A stretch of DNA of 64,000 bases from an uncultured Luminiphilus sp. (lineage in GTDB: Bacteria > Pseudomonadota > Gammaproteobacteria > Pseudomonadales > Halieaceae): the NCBI GenBank assembly GCA_943789425.1, contig CALSUB010000004.1, positions 62,001 through 126,000 of the forward strand, written 5' to 3'. This document shows positions 34,532 through 45,968 of the stretch, piece after piece. The translations under genes were made by a program, and so were the position numbers. Under the pieces are notes generated by a model that made no database searches, was not told where the DNA came from, and worked only from the letters and a program-made list of their open reading frames with translations. Positions within the stretch are counted from its first letter, which is position 1. Each line of letters starts with the position of its first letter.

Positions 34532-35362
34532 ATGGAACCTCTCGCATGGCTTACCTGCCCTGACCCCAAGCTCTCAGACGCGCTCGCTTATCTCGCGCAC
34601 AATCCGGGTAAGCAATTGCGCAGCCGCCTCACCCTTGCCTGTGCCGAGCTGATCGCGGGTAGCCCCGTTCCCGAGGCCACTTGGGTCGGCGAAGCTATTG
34701 AGCTGCTTCACACCTATTCACTCATCCATGACGATCTTCCGGCAATGGATGACGACGACCTCAGACGAGGGCAGCCCACACTGCATTGCGCCTTTGACGA
34801 AGCAACAGCCATCCTTACCGGAGACGGACTGCAAGCAGCTGCCTTTCAACGCGTTGCCGATATTGAATCGCTCACGGCCGAGCAGCGTCTCTCCATCATC
34901 AAAATCATGAGTACCGCCGTGGGTTTTAACGGCATGGTGGGCGGTCAAGCGCTGGATTTAGCAGCGGAACAGCAAGCGATATCAGTGGAGGATTTGCGGG
35001 CAGTTCATTATTTAAAAACAGGGGCCTTGATCCGCGCAGCCGCCGAAGCGGGTGCCGTCTGCGGACAAGCCACCCTAGCCGAGCGGCAAGCACTCGTGCG
35101 ATTCGCTGAGGCGATTGGTCTGGCTTTTCAGGTCACGGACGACGTATTAGATGTGACCGGAGACAGTGCGCAATTAGGGAAGACTGCGGGTAAAGACGAG
35201 CGCGCGGAAAAATCAACTTACGTCAGCACCTTGGGCTTGAGCGGAGCTCAGCAAGAGGCTGAACGCCTATTACTCGAAGCAACCGATGCCCTCAGTGTTT
35301 TTGGTGACCGAGCAACGCCTTTACGATCCCTCGCTGTCGCAATGGTCAAACGAGATACCTAA
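34532..35362 (+). CDS. ispA: Farnesyl diphosphate synthase
   Basis: IspA adds two isopentenyl units to dimethylallyl diphosphate to make farnesyl diphosphate for ubiquinone and undecaprenyl phosphate. It has 276 residues, a little shorter than E. coli (299). The first Asp-rich motif HDDLPAMDDDDLRRG (about residue 68) and the second QVTDDVLDVTGD are intact. KQLRSRLTL, which binds the diphosphate, is near the N-terminus. It acts two pathway stages after dxs, which lies in the same cluster. Confidence 0.95.
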   Translation: MEPLAWLTCPDPKLSDALAYLAHNPGKQLRSRLTLACAELIAGSPVPEATWVGEAIELLHTYSLIHDDLPAMDDDDLRRGQPTLHCAFDEATAILTGDGLQAAAFQRVADIESLTAEQRLSIIKIMSTAVGFNGMVGGQALDLAAEQQAISVEDLRAVHYLKTGALIRAAAEAGAVCGQATLAERQALVRFAEAIGLAFQVTDDVLDVTGDSAQLGKTAGKDERAEKSTYVSTLGLSGAQQEAERLLLEATDALSVFGDRATPLRSLAVAMVKRDT

Positions 35363-35399
35363 TCCAACTCGCAGTGGCCCAGTTGCGCTGCGGCACTGA

Positions 35400-35951
35400 T
35401 CAGGCGGGACCGATCACCAGCAGAGCCAGCGTCAGGATCATGCCTGCCATAGCCCCTGCCGCCAGATCATCGAGGACCACGCCCCAACCGCCAGGCAACC
35501 GTCGCTCCAACACGTTCACAGGCCAGGGCTTCACAATATCGTAGAGTCGAAACGCCAAAAATGCGCCCACCACCAGTAACGGTAACGACACGCTGAACGT
35601 CAATATTGAGAGTGGCATTAAGACGGCGAGCCATACCCCCACCACCTCGTCAATGACAATCGCGGGGTGATCCATCACACCCCACGCTTTACCGGCTCGC
35701 TCAGCAGACACTATCGCCGCGGCGCAAGCCACAAAAAAAGTGGACCACTGTATGGCACTACTCACACCGAGCAGCGGATAAAAACAGGCAATACCGACTA
35801 AGCTGCCCACCGTGCCGGGCGCCACGGGCGACAGCCCAACACCAAAACCACTGGCTAACAGCGTCGTCAGGTTCGTCACCGAAGCCGGAGTTTCTGATTG
35901 CTCATCTATGGCCAAAGTGATCGTACCCCTTTCCCGTCGGCATACCGTCAC
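35400..35951 (-). CDS. pgpA: Phosphatidylglycerophosphatase A
   Basis: PgpA removes phosphate from phosphatidylglycerol phosphate in the inner membrane. The motif PVAPGTVGSL, IDEVVGVW and the C-terminal LDDLAAGAMAG are family features, with about four membrane segments. Two starts are possible. GTG at 35951 overlaps thiL by 50 bases and gives 183 residues. TTG at 35915 (L-AIDEQSETPAS) has AAGGGG about ten bases upstream and gives 171 residues, close to E. coli 172. The gene ends the nusB-thiL-pgpA group and is convergent with ispA. Confidence 0.92.
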   Translation of the reverse strand: MTVCRRERGTITLAIDEQSETPASVTNLTTLLASGFGVGLSPVAPGTVGSLVGIACFYPLLGVSSAIQWSTFFVACAAAIVSAERAGKAWGVMDHPAIVIDEVVGVWLAVLMPLSILTFSVSLPLLVVGAFLAFRLYDIVKPWPVNVLERRLPGGWGVVLDDLAAGAMAGMILTLALLVIGPA

Positions 35952-36831
35952 AGCTTACCCCGCTCCCCGCCATCACTCGACCAATTTCCGTGCAGCCCTC
36001 GGGTAAAGCAACGCTTTGCGGCAGCGTAAATAACACTTCGTAGTCATCCCCGCCGCTCAGGAGATAGTGTAACTGCTGGCTCGGTTCGACCACAGCGCAG
36101 AAGGCGGTCGATCGCGGTAACTGTCGGTGATCGATATGCAGTGCAACACCGCTTTTGCTCGCCAAATGAGTACTGTCTGCCATCAAGCCATCCGAGATAT
36201 CAATCGCTGCCGTAGCGGACCCTCTTAGGGACTCACCTAAAACTATCCGAGCAGTGGGCCGCAAAAATCTCGCCGTTAGAAACGCCGCATCGGCTGGGTC
36301 TGATGCCACGAGTTCACCTTTTAGCAAGGACAGGCCGGCGGCGGCATCCCCCAAAGTGCCGCTCACGCAGAGTCGGTCACCTGGCGCCGCACCGCTGCGC
36401 AGTAGGCATTGACCGGCAGGCGTCTCACCCATCACTGTCACAGTAATCACCAAGGGACCACGCGTCGTATCACCTCCCACTAGGGGAAGCCTAGCGTCCG
36501 CCGAGGCGTCACGAAGCCCCGTGCAAAACGCTGCCAACCAAGTGGTATCGGGCTCCGGCAGACTGATGGCTAACACCATGGCTCTGGGCGCCGCACCCAT
36601 AGCAGCGAGGTCACTGGCAGCCGTCATCACCGCACGGTAGGCGATATCGGATGCGGCGCAGTCGGGTAAAAAGTGGACGCCCTCTGTCAGGGTGTCAGTC
36701 GAGACGTGCAGCACCCAACCATCGGTAGTATCAATGATCGCCGCATCGTCACCCACACCCAGTAAGACGTGATCTGACGCTCCCATGTCACTGAAGAACT
36801 GATGAATCAGGTCAAACTCAGTGAGCGCCAT
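35902..36831 (-). CDS. thiL: Thiamine-monophosphate kinase
   Basis: ThiL phosphorylates thiamine monophosphate to the active cofactor thiamine diphosphate. It has 309 residues. The N-terminal VLLGVGDDAAII and the PurM/AIR synthase-like signature LPLVGGDTTRGPLVI are present, with ISDGLMADSTHL and LSGGDDYEVLFTLP downstream. Its ATG overlaps the nusB stop by one base and its 3' end overlaps pgpA. The product serves Dxs, a thiamine-dependent enzyme nearby. Confidence 0.95.
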   Translation of the reverse strand: MALTEFDLIHQFFSDMGASDHVLLGVGDDAAIIDTTDGWVLHVSTDTLTEGVHFLPDCAASDIAYRAVMTAASDLAAMGAAPRAMVLAISLPEPDTTWLAAFCTGLRDASADARLPLVGGDTTRGPLVITVTVMGETPAGQCLLRSGAAPGDRLCVSGTLGDAAAGLSLLKGELVASDPADAAFLTARFLRPTARIVLGESLRGSATAAIDISDGLMADSTHLASKSGVALHIDHRQLPRSTAFCAVVEPSQQLHYLLSGGDDYEVLFTLPQSVALPEGCTEIGRVMAGSGVSCDGMPTGKGYDHFGHR

Positions 36832-37277
36832 TAGTCCTCTTTGGCGCGTTCTACCGTGCGCAGTTCAGACGCGACCTTATCAAGAATGCCATTAATATAG
36901 CGGTGAGATTCGGTGGCGCCAAACTTCTTGGCTAACGACACCGCTTCATTGATCACCACTTTATAGGGGACATCAATGCGCTCCTTGAGTTCGAAAGTCC
37001 CCATGCGCAATAAGTTTCGCTCTATGGGATCAAGGTCATCCAGCGCACGGTCAAGCAACGGCGAAAACAGTGCCTCGAGTGATTCAACATCCTCCATCAC
37101 ACCGCGGAGTAGCGCCTGAAAATACTCGCCGTCGGTATGACGGAAATCATTATCGACTCGGAATTCAGCATCGATATCGACCAACGACGCATCGGAGAGG
37201 GTCCATTGGTAGAGCGCCTGCAAGCCGAAGTGGCGCGCTTTTCGTCGCTGCGCAGCAAGTGTATTAGGCTGCGACAT
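36831..37277 (-). CDS. nusB: Transcription antitermination factor NusB
   Basis: NusB pairs with S10 (NusE) on boxA RNA to prevent premature termination in rRNA operons. It has 148 residues. The segments RRKARHFGLQALYQW and ERNLLRMGTFELKERIDVPY, then INEAVSLAKKFGATESHRYING, are diagnostic. It shares a base with both ribH upstream and thiL downstream, giving tight coupling in the rib-nusB-thiL-pgpA operon. Confidence 0.96.
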   Translation of the reverse strand: MSQPNTLAAQRRKARHFGLQALYQWTLSDASLVDIDAEFRVDNDFRHTDGEYFQALLRGVMEDVESLEALFSPLLDRALDDLDPIERNLLRMGTFELKERIDVPYKVVINEAVSLAKKFGATESHRYINGILDKVASELRTVERAKED

Positions 37278-37777
37278 CAGCTGCGCAACGCGCTGAGTAG
37301 ATTGACCATCTCGACTGCGCTCATCGCCGCCTCAGCGCCCTTATTCTCGGAATCGTCGCTGGAGCGAAACACCGCCTGCTCAAGGGTATCCACCGTCAAC
37401 ACGCCAAAAGCAACGGGCTTTCCCGAGCGCAGTGCCACCTCGCCAATACCACGGGTGCATTCACCGGCAACATACTCGAAATGAGGTGTGCCGCCTCTGA
37501 TTACCGCGCCCAGCGCTATCACCGCGTCGCAATCGGCTCTCTCGGCGGCCGCCTGGCATGCCAAGGGCACCTCAAAAGCACCGGGCACCGTCACGACACG
37601 TACTTTGTCATCGGCGATACCCATCTGCTGCAGCGCTTGTTGGGCACCGGCAAGCAACCCATTCACAATGCCTTCGTTCCAGCGGGTAATCACAATGACA
37701 TACCCCCCTTCATTGCCCGAAATGCGCTCAGCGGAGTTGTCGATACCCTTAGCACCGCTCGATTGTGACTCGACCAT
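37277..37777 (-). CDS. ribH: 6,7-dimethyl-8-ribityllumazine synthase
   Basis: RibH joins the RibA/D-derived pyrimidine with dihydroxybutanone phosphate, the next-to-last step of riboflavin synthesis. It has 166 residues. The substrate-binding VPGAFEVPLACQAAAERAD, the segment ALGAVIRGGTPHFEYVAGEC with its catalytic histidine, and PVAFGVLTVDTLEQA are intact. The dihydroxybutanone substrate should come from a RibB enzyme, but the RibB-like gene directly upstream looks catalytically impaired. Confidence 0.95.
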   Translation of the reverse strand: MVESQSSGAKGIDNSAERISGNEGGYVIVITRWNEGIVNGLLAGAQQALQQMGIADDKVRVVTVPGAFEVPLACQAAAERADCDAVIALGAVIRGGTPHFEYVAGECTRGIGEVALRSGKPVAFGVLTVDTLEQAVFRSSDDSENKGAEAAMSAVEMVNLLSALRS

Positions 37778-37790
37778 ATCCTATGACCTT

Positions 37791-38918
37791 TCAGTTATGC
37801 TCAGGACCACCGGGCGAGATAAACTCAACCACCTCTAATCCAAAACCCGCCAGCGCATTGTACTTGGTGGGCGAGGCCAGCAGCTTTATCTGGCCCACAC
37901 CGAGATCTCTCAGTATCTGGGCGCCCAGCCCAATCTCATTGTACCCCTCCGCACCGGACGGTTGATCCACCTCGGTATCACCCAGCAATCGATCAATATC
38001 ATGCATCAGGTCTTCGGGTGATTCAGGTTTGCTGAGCAGCACCAGTACCCCAGCATTCGCCTCTGCGATGGCCGTCAAACTGGCATCGAGAGACCAACTC
38101 GCCATTCCGTCGAGGGAAGTCCCGATCAAATCTCTCAACACAGCAGTGATGTGCACCCGCACCAGTGTTGGGGACGCGGCATCGATGACCCCCTTACTGA
38201 GCGCTAAATGCACTCGTCCATGGGTGGCATCTTGATACGCTCGCATTTCAAAACGACCAAAGCGACTTTCCAAGATCCCTTGTCGCTGCACAGTGACGGT
38301 TTTTTGGTTCGCCAACCGATAGGTCACTAGGTCTGATACACGGCCGACCACCAGCTCATGTCTGGCAGCAAATTCAGTCAGAAACGGCGCATCGGCGACC
38401 GCACCCTCAGCATCGAGGACCTCAGTGAACACGGCAGCAGGCGACAGCCCGGCTAACGTCGCCAGATCGATGGCTGCTTCAGCTGGCGCGGTGCGCGTAA
38501 GCACCCCTCCGGTCGCCGCCGCAATCGGAAAGATATGTCCGGGCTGAACGAGATCAGCTGGGCGGGTCGACGGATCCACCGCAACACGCACCGTGCGAGC
38601 GCGATCGGCAGCGGAAATACCCGTATCAATTCCTGTCGTCGCCTCGATCGATAGCGTAAAGGGCGACAGCGATTCATCGCCCTCAACCATAAAGGGTAAA
38701 TCGAGCTCTGCACAGCGGGCTCGCGTCATCGCCAGGCAGATCAGTCCCCGCGCCTGCCGTGCCATGAACGCAATATGATCAGCCTCACAGTGCTCGGCAC
38801 TCACCACGACAAAACCTGTCATGCCACCTGCACTGTGCTCATTCAGTAACAGACAGGTGTGACCATGGCGCAGTGCACTCAGTACCTGATCGATATCAGC
38901 ATAATCCTCGACCGACAC
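37791..38918 (-). CDS. RibBA/RibBX-like protein with degenerate active sites
   Basis: 375 residues with an N-terminal RibB-like half (about 1-205) and a C-terminal RibA-like half. The overall RibB fold is recognisable (ARGLICLAMTRARC, TGISAADRARTVR, GHIFPIAAATGGVL). The acidic metal loop normally reading DDEDRENEGD is replaced by LNEHSAGGMTGF, and the catalytic GHTEA reads APAEA. In the RibA-like half the zinc cysteines are absent (VRVHITAVLRDLIGTS). Proteobacterial RibBX proteins are known to carry a degenerate RibA part, but loss in both halves is unusual. The GTG start overlaps the ribE stop. It may be regulatory or structural rather than an enzyme. Confidence 0.88.
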   Translation of the reverse strand: MSVEDYADIDQVLSALRHGHTCLLLNEHSAGGMTGFVVVSAEHCEADHIAFMARQARGLICLAMTRARCAELDLPFMVEGDESLSPFTLSIEATTGIDTGISAADRARTVRVAVDPSTRPADLVQPGHIFPIAAATGGVLTRTAPAEAAIDLATLAGLSPAAVFTEVLDAEGAVADAPFLTEFAARHELVVGRVSDLVTYRLANQKTVTVQRQGILESRFGRFEMRAYQDATHGRVHLALSKGVIDAASPTLVRVHITAVLRDLIGTSLDGMASWSLDASLTAIAEANAGVLVLLSKPESPEDLMHDIDRLLGDTEVDQPSGAEGYNEIGLGAQILRDLGVGQIKLLASPTKYNALAGFGLEVVEFISPGGPEHN

Positions 38919-39529
38919 TAGGTAGCCTCCGTACTGGCTTCGAACTGCATCAGCCGCTCTAAATAGCGTGCAATCACATCCACCTCTAAATTGACCGGGC
39001 TGCCTACACGATATTCACTGAAGACCGTCTCCTCCCAAGTCTGTGGAATGATCGTGAGTTCAAAATGACAACCCTCCACCTGATTCACGGTCAAACTGGT
39101 TCCGTCGACACAGATACTGCCCTTCATTGCGACATAGCGCGCCAGCGTCTCCGGGGCCGCAATACGGACGCGCCAAAAGCGTGCATCCTCGATAATGTCG
39201 TCGACGTGGCCTACACCATCGACATGCCCACTCACCAGATGACCACCTAATGGCGTACTGAGCGTCAATGAGGTCTCTAAATTGACCGAGTCGCCAATGG
39301 CTTTCGTGCCCAGTGTTGTCAAAGAAAGACTCTCAGGTGAGACATCGGCCCAATAGCCCTCTCCGGTCAGTTCTGTCACGGTAAGGCACACACCACTGGT
39401 GGCAATACTGTCACCCAGCGAAACACCCTCTAGAGGCAGCTTTCCGCTCTCGATGCACAAGCGGATATCTTGCTCACCCGACTCAATGGCAGCGATATGG
39501 CCAACAGCCTGAATAATCCCTGTAAACAC
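38918..39529 (-). CDS. ribE: Riboflavin synthase (alpha subunit)
   Basis: Converts two molecules of dimethyl-ribityllumazine to riboflavin and the pyrimidine precursor. The start is GTG 39529, giving VFTGIIQAVGHI after AAGGAG. The frame is open a further 73 codons upstream, but that part is antisense to ribD and not family-like. The 203 residues contain two lumazine-binding repeats, marked by GVCLTVTEL in the first and GSICVDGTSLTVNQV in the second. It lies 29 bases after ribD. Confidence 0.95.
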   Translation of the reverse strand: MFTGIIQAVGHIAAIESGEQDIRLCIESGKLPLEGVSLGDSIATSGVCLTVTELTGEGYWADVSPESLSLTTLGTKAIGDSVNLETSLTLSTPLGGHLVSGHVDGVGHVDDIIEDARFWRVRIAAPETLARYVAMKGSICVDGTSLTVNQVEGCHFELTIIPQTWEETVFSEYRVGSPVNLEVDVIARYLERLMQFEASTEAT

Positions 39530-39558
39530 AACAGCTCCTTTTTGGTGTATCCCAACGA

Positions 39559-40680
39559 CTAAGCGCTCGGCAACTCGGGGGCGGCCATCGGGGTCGCCAT
39601 GATACGCAGATCTGTGCCGAAACGGGTCACCTCTTCGAGCTGAAATTTGGGGCTCTCTGCCAGCGTATCGATCGCAAAGCCCGCCATGGGCCGACCCGTA
39701 TCGCCGAGCAGGCAGGGGGCTTGGTAGACCACGAGTCGATCTACCCATCCGCCCTCAATCAGAGCCCCCGATAACTGCGGGCCCGCCTCGATCAAAATAC
39801 TGTTGAAAGACCGCGTCCCAAGATAATGAACCCACTCGTCCAGCACAATCCGTCCACCTTGATCCACGGGTAGCTGATGTTGCGTAATCGACACGGCCAT
39901 TTCGATACCCGGTGCAGTGATGACCGTGGTCGGCGCCCCCTTTAGCACCCGCGCGTCGACCGGAGTGCGACCTTGCGAATCCAACACCATACGATGCGGG
40001 GGCGAGCGCAGTGCCCGCTCGCTTTCTTCGCTACTGAGCGAGGACTGATCAGGCCGCAGAGTGAGCTGGCAATCGTCGGCGAGGACCGTACCAATACCCG
40101 TCACAATGAGATCTGACTCTGCCCGCAACCGCTGCACATCCTGCCGGGAAGCCTCACAAGTAATCCACTGACTTTCACCCGTTGCCATGGCCACTCGACC
40201 ATCTAAAGACGCCGCAACCTTGAGCGTGATCTGCCCCCATCCCCGTCGCATACGGTGCAAGAATCCCGCTAGGTGCTGCTCAGCCTGATCCGCCAGCACA
40301 CCCACCTCAACGGCAATACCCGCAGCCCTCAGCAAGGCGATGCCCTGGCCGGATACGCTGGGATTAGGGTCCTCGATCGCCACCACCACCCGCGTCACAC
40401 CCGCCTCGATCAAGGCCTGTGCACAGGGGCCTGTGTGCCCTTGATGACTGCAGGGTTCCAGCGTGACATAGGCGGTAGATTGTTGCGCGTTGACGGCGCT
40501 TTGCAGTGCCATCACTTCTGCATGCGCCTGACCCACCGGCTGAGTGTAGCCCGACCCGATCACCTCACCATCACGCGCTAAAACACAGCCAACGGCGGGA
40601 TTCGGGGCGGCCCAAAAACGGGCTTGGCGCCCCAGATCGATCGCGCGTTGCATCAACGCCCGATCAGCCGCTTCACTCAC
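39559..40680 (-). CDS. ribD: Bifunctional riboflavin deaminase/reductase
   Basis: RibD deaminates the GTP-derived pyrimidine and then reduces its ribose side chain. It has 373 residues. The zinc deaminase motifs HAEVMAL and [12 protein letters not shown] (about residues 49-85) lie in the N-terminal half. The NADPH reductase half contains [19 protein letters not shown] and a C-terminal [20 protein letters not shown] start, overlapping the nrdR stop by four bases. The pairing with nrdR is common in gammaproteobacteria. Confidence 0.95.
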   Translation of the reverse strand: MSEAADRALMQRAIDLGRQARFWAAPNPAVGCVLARDGEVIGSGYTQPVGQAHAEVMALQSAVNAQQSTAYVTLEPCSHQGHTGPCAQALIEAGVTRVVVAIEDPNPSVSGQGIALLRAAGIAVEVGVLADQAEQHLAGFLHRMRRGWGQITLKVAASLDGRVAMATGESQWITCEASRQDVQRLRAESDLIVTGIGTVLADDCQLTLRPDQSSLSSEESERALRSPPHRMVLDSQGRTPVDARVLKGAPTTVITAPGIEMAVSITQHQLPVDQGGRIVLDEWVHYLGTRSFNSILIEAGPQLSGALIEGGWVDRLVVYQAPCLLGDTGRPMAGFAIDTLAESPKFQLEEVTRFGTDLRIMATPMAAPELPSA

Positions 40681-41150
40681 AAATCGTCGCCTTGTTGTGG
40701 CTCAGCCTCTAGCGATTCAATCGCATCACGGAACTCAGCGAGGTCTTGAAAGCTGCGATAGACCGACGCAAAACGAACATACGCCACATGATCCAGCACT
40801 TTGAGTGAGCTCATGACTTGCTCGCCCACCTTTAACGATTGAATCTCACGTTCGCCAGTCGCGCGTAAACGATGTTTAATTTGGTCAATTTCCGCCTCAA
40901 TATTCTCTACCGATACGGGGCGTTTTTCGAGGGCCCGCAGGAGCCCAGAACGCAGTTTTTCCTCGTCGAAAGGCTCCCGGCTGCCATCTTGTTTGATGAC
41001 CCTCGGCAAGACCAGTTCAGCCACCTCGTAAGTGGTAAAGCGTTCAGCACAACTGAGGCATTCTCGCCGGCGACGCACCTGAGCGCCTTCGGCGACTAAT
41101 CGAGAATCAATCACTTTCGTCTCGTCGGTACTACAAAAAGGACAGTGCAT
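40677..41150 (-). CDS. nrdR: Transcriptional repressor NrdR
   Basis: NrdR senses ATP/dATP through an ATP-cone and represses ribonucleotide reductase genes at NrdR boxes. It has 157 residues. The N-terminal zinc ribbon has paired cysteines at MHCPFC and ECLSC, and the ATP-cone starts at [37 protein letters not shown] is typical of the C-terminal part. It lies 34 bases after glyA and starts the rib group. No NrdR-box pair is evident nearby. Confidence 0.96.
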   Translation of the reverse strand: MHCPFCSTDETKVIDSRLVAEGAQVRRRRECLSCAERFTTYEVAELVLPRVIKQDGSREPFDEEKLRSGLLRALEKRPVSVENIEAEIDQIKHRLRATGEREIQSLKVGEQVMSSLKVLDHVAYVRFASVYRSFQDLAEFRDAIESLEAEPQQGDDL

Positions 41151-41184
41151 ACGATCGACAGCGCCTCAGGCGGCACTGCTCCTG

Positions 41185-42483
41185 TTAGCGAGCGTAAACC
41201 GGCAACGTTGCGCACAACGCCTTCACTTGCTCGCGCACTGCGGGAATCACCTCGGCACTGCTGCCGCCCTCAAGCGCAGCCAAGACATCGCAGATCCAGC
41301 CAGTCAGTTGCTCCGTTTCGGCAACACCAAAACCACGTGTCGTAATCGCCGGGGTGCCCAATCGCAACCCAGAAGTCACGAAAGGAGAGCGTGGATCGTT
41401 AGGCACCGCATTCTTGTTGACGGTGATGTAAGCCTCGCCGAGCGCTGCATCGGCGTCCTTACCGGTGTAATCCTTGCCAATCAAATCGAGCAGCATCAAA
41501 TGATTATCTGTGCCACCCGACACAATTTTGTGGCCCCTCTCAATAAATGTGGCCGCCATCGCCTGAGCATTAGCGATGACCTGTTTTTGGTAATCGATGA
41601 ATTCAGGCGCCATCGCCTCTTTAAAAGCGACCGCCTTGGCTGCAATCACGTGCATTAATGGCCCGCCCTGAGCACCGGGAAAAATGGCCGAATTAAACTG
41701 CTTCTCGAGCGCCTCGTTACGACGCGCCAAAATCAGTCCCGAGCGCGGACCACGTAAGGTCTTGTGGGTAGTGGTGGTCACGACATCGGCATGCGGAATG
41801 GGGCTGGGATAAACGCCCGCTGCGACCAGTCCGGCGACGTGTGCCATGTCGACGAGCAGATAAGCACCGACCTCGTCAGCAATCTCTCGGAAAATCGACC
41901 AATCTAGGGTCCGGCTATAAGCCGAAAACCCACCAATAATGAGTTTTGGTTGGTGGGTGCGCGCCAGATCTCGCACAACGTCGTAGTCAATCAAGCCTGT
42001 GTGCTGGTCAATGCCGTACTGAACAGCATTATAAATCTTGCCCGAAAAATTAACCGACGCGCCGTGGGTTAAATGCCCTCCGTCCGCAAGACTCATGCCT
42101 AATACCGTGTCACCGGGCTTGAGCAGTGCTTGAAAAACCGCAATGTTGGCGCTGGAACCAGAGTGCGGCTGAACATTGGCAAAGTCAGCACCGAATAGGG
42201 CCTTAGCGCGCTCGATGGCCAGCGTCTCCGCCTGATCAACAAACTCACAGCCGCCGTAGTATCGCTTGCCCGGGTAACCTTCTGCGTACTTGTTCGTTAA
42301 TACAGAGCCCTGCGCCTCCAGCACACGCGGGCTGCAGTAGTTCTCTGACGCGATGAGTTCGATATGCTCTTCCTGACGCACTGTCTCGGCGTGCATCGCT
42401 GACCAGAGCTCGGCGTCAAAGGCTTCGATGGTCTGTGCGTCGCGATCAAGATACTGCGACAACTGAGTAGCGGCTTGATTCAT
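41185..42483 (-). CDS. glyA: Serine hydroxymethyltransferase
   Basis: GlyA is the PLP-dependent enzyme that converts serine to glycine and loads tetrahydrofolate with a one-carbon unit. It has 432 residues (E. coli 417), with a 10-15 residue N-terminal extension. The PLP-lysine motif [20 protein letters not shown] is intact (about residue 245), as are [13 protein letters not shown] and the [12 protein letters not shown] segment. It starts the glyA-nrdR-rib transcript behind a promoter and leader hairpin. Confidence 0.97.
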   Translation of the reverse strand: MNQAATQLSQYLDRDAQTIEAFDAELWSAMHAETVRQEEHIELIASENYCSPRVLEAQGSVLTNKYAEGYPGKRYYGGCEFVDQAETLAIERAKALFGADFANVQPHSGSSANIAVFQALLKPGDTVLGMSLADGGHLTHGASVNFSGKIYNAVQYGIDQHTGLIDYDVVRDLARTHQPKLIIGGFSAYSRTLDWSIFREIADEVGAYLLVDMAHVAGLVAAGVYPSPIPHADVVTTTTHKTLRGPRSGLILARRNEALEKQFNSAIFPGAQGGPLMHVIAAKAVAFKEAMAPEFIDYQKQVIANAQAMAATFIERGHKIVSGGTDNHLMLLDLIGKDYTGKDADAALGEAYITVNKNAVPNDPRSPFVTSGLRLGTPAITTRGFGVAETEQLTGWICDVLAALEGGSSAEVIPAVREQVKALCATLPVYAR

Positions 42484-42504
42484 AATGTGATCCTACAGGT
42501 TAGG

Positions 42505-42524
42505 TGGGAGCAGACTTGCTCCCA
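42505..42524 (-). other. Hairpin in the glyA leader
   Basis: A perfect 8-bp stem (TGGGAGCA/TGCTCCCA) with a four-base loop, about 20 bases upstream of the glyA start and downstream of its proposed promoter. No U-run follows, so it is not a simple terminator. No glycine-riboswitch core is apparent. A role in mRNA stability is possible. Confidence 0.5.
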
Positions 42525-42544
42525 TCGTGGCGCAATAAAGTAGA

Positions 42545-42573
42545 ATGTTAGCGGAACACGGCGCAGGCGTCAG
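42545..42573 (-). promoter_or_regulatory. Probable glyA promoter
   Basis: On the minus strand CTGACG (42568-42573) and TAACAT (42545-42550) are 17 bases apart, each with four of six consensus matches. Transcription would start near 42538 and produce a leader of about 55 nt that contains the 8-bp hairpin. The divergent ugd gene lies on the other side of this 167-base gap. Confidence 0.45.
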
Positions 42574-42650
42574 GATTTTGTGGGGAAAGCACTCACAAAT
42601 ACCCATGTCTGCGGCAATACGCGATTTAAGGCGTCCCGAGGGGCAATATT

Positions 42651-43994
42651 GTGCGCATCAGTATCTTTGGCAGTGGTTATGTTGGCCTAGTGCAGGCAGC
42701 CGTATTCTCTGAGGTGGGTCACGATGTGATCTGCATGGACATCGATCGCGACAGAATCGCCCGTATTCAGAACGGCGATATCCCCTTTTTTGAACCTGGG
42801 CTCAGTGGATTACTGCAAGCGGGTCTCACGCAGCAGCGGCTTCGCTTCACCAGCAATAGCCAGGATGCCGTCGAGAACAGCGACTATTTGTTTGTGTGTG
42901 TCGGGACGCCCTCCTTACCCGATGGCAGTGCTGACCTGCAGGCAGTCATCGCCGTCGCCACCGATATTGCCAAACACATGACGAGCCGCAAAGTCATTGT
43001 CAATAAATCCACGGTCCCCGTGGGCACGGCCGACCAGGTTCACCGCTGCATTGCCGACGGACTCGCCGCTCGGCAAATCAGTATTCCCTTTGAAGTCTGC
43101 TCTAACCCAGAGTTCCTAAAAGAGGGGTCTGCATTGGCAGACGCGTTGAAGCCAGACCGCATTATTGTCGGAGCGCGCTCTGAGGAAACCGTGGCTGAAT
43201 TCCGCAGGCTATATGAATCCTTTAACCGCAACCACGACAAAATGATGTTTATGGATCCGCGCAGTGCGGAACTGACGAAGTATGCCTCCAACGCCATGCT
43301 GGCGACCAAAATCAGCTTCATTAACGAAATAGCCAACATCGCCGAGGCCGTGGGGGCTGACATCGAATCCGTCCGACAAGGCATGGGCTCTGATTCCAGA
43401 ATTGGCTTTCAATTTATCTATCCCGGTATCGGCTATGGTGGCTCTTGTTTTCCCAAGGACGTCCGCGCACTGGACCACCTAGCCAAAGAACGCGGCACTG
43501 GCGCGCAACTGTTGTCCGCCGTTCACACCACTAACGAACGCCAAAAGCAAAAATTGTCTAACCATATCCTCTCAAGACTGGGCCCAGATCTCACCGGCCG
43601 GACCGTGGCAGTCTGGGGACTCGCTTTCAAGCCCAACACCGATGATATGCGTGAGGCACCCAGCCGCGTGTTAATGGAGGCAATCTGGGCGGCTGGCGGC
43701 CGGGTCGTGGCTTTTGATCCAGAAGCCATGGACAACTGCCAGACGATCTATGGTGAGCGCGACGATCTGCACTATGCCGAGAGCAAAGAGGCGGCACTCG
43801 ATGGCGCCGATTGTCTCGCCATTTGCACCGAATGGAAGGCATTCCGGTCACCTGACTTTGAGGGCATCAAGCAACGACTCAGCTCAGCCCTTATTTTCGA
43901 TGGCCGAAACCTCTACGACCCCCAATATATGGTGGCACTGGAGATCGAGTACTACGCTATTGGCCGGGGCCGCTCAGTACAGTTGTCTGACTGA
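42651..43994 (+). CDS. ugd: UDP-glucose 6-dehydrogenase
   Basis: Oxidises UDP-glucose to UDP-glucuronate with two NAD+, supplying surface polysaccharide synthesis. It has 447 residues. The N-terminal Rossmann motif FGSGYVGLVQAAVF, the segment VNKSTVPVGTADQVH and the catalytic-cysteine region GYGGSCFPKDVRAL (about residue 262) are intact, with KPNTDDMREAPS in the C-terminal domain. The start is GTG with GAGG about eight bases upstream. A GDP-mannose dehydrogenase is the alternative, but the overall fit is better to Ugd. No polysaccharide cluster is nearby. Confidence 0.92.
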   Translation: MRISIFGSGYVGLVQAAVFSEVGHDVICMDIDRDRIARIQNGDIPFFEPGLSGLLQAGLTQQRLRFTSNSQDAVENSDYLFVCVGTPSLPDGSADLQAVIAVATDIAKHMTSRKVIVNKSTVPVGTADQVHRCIADGLAARQISIPFEVCSNPEFLKEGSALADALKPDRIIVGARSEETVAEFRRLYESFNRNHDKMMFMDPRSAELTKYASNAMLATKISFINEIANIAEAVGADIESVRQGMGSDSRIGFQFIYPGIGYGGSCFPKDVRALDHLAKERGTGAQLLSAVHTTNERQKQKLSNHILSRLGPDLTGRTVAVWGLAFKPNTDDMREAPSRVLMEAIWAAGGRVVAFDPEAMDNCQTIYGERDDLHYAESKEAALDGADCLAICTEWKAFRSPDFEGIKQRLSSALIFDGRNLYDPQYMVALEIEYYAIGRGRSVQLSD

Positions 43995-44239
43995 ACACTA
44001 CGCGCCACCTACTTTCACCGCGCCACGCCCACACAGGCTGCTTGCCGTTTGCCGTTTGGTCTAGGCGCCGCAGTAGCTGCGCGCTGGTAAATAGCTGCGC
44101 ATTTTGGACATGATGCCAACAACCTAGGCGAGCAGATTACTGACTGATTCAGTACACTGCCCATCCTGATAGCTTTAAAACCTCAGCGGCAGAGAGACTG
44201 TGCCGCCAAAATCATTCGCTCAACCGATGGAGCCAAGTC

Positions 44240-45904
<1,665 letters not shown>

Positions 45905-45968
45905 CCTCTTGATAACAAGTACGGAGTGAGCGTCTGTCGATAACGATGGCGACAGGCCGAGCTTACCC

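Noticed and set aside
38918..39748. A 73-codon N-terminal extension of riboflavin synthase
   Set aside because: The extension overlaps ribD in another frame. The GTG at 39529 has AAGGAG upstream and matches the family N-terminus.
42484..42650. Glycine riboswitch searched for in the glyA leader
   Set aside because: Only one simple hairpin is present and the conserved aptamer core was not seen.
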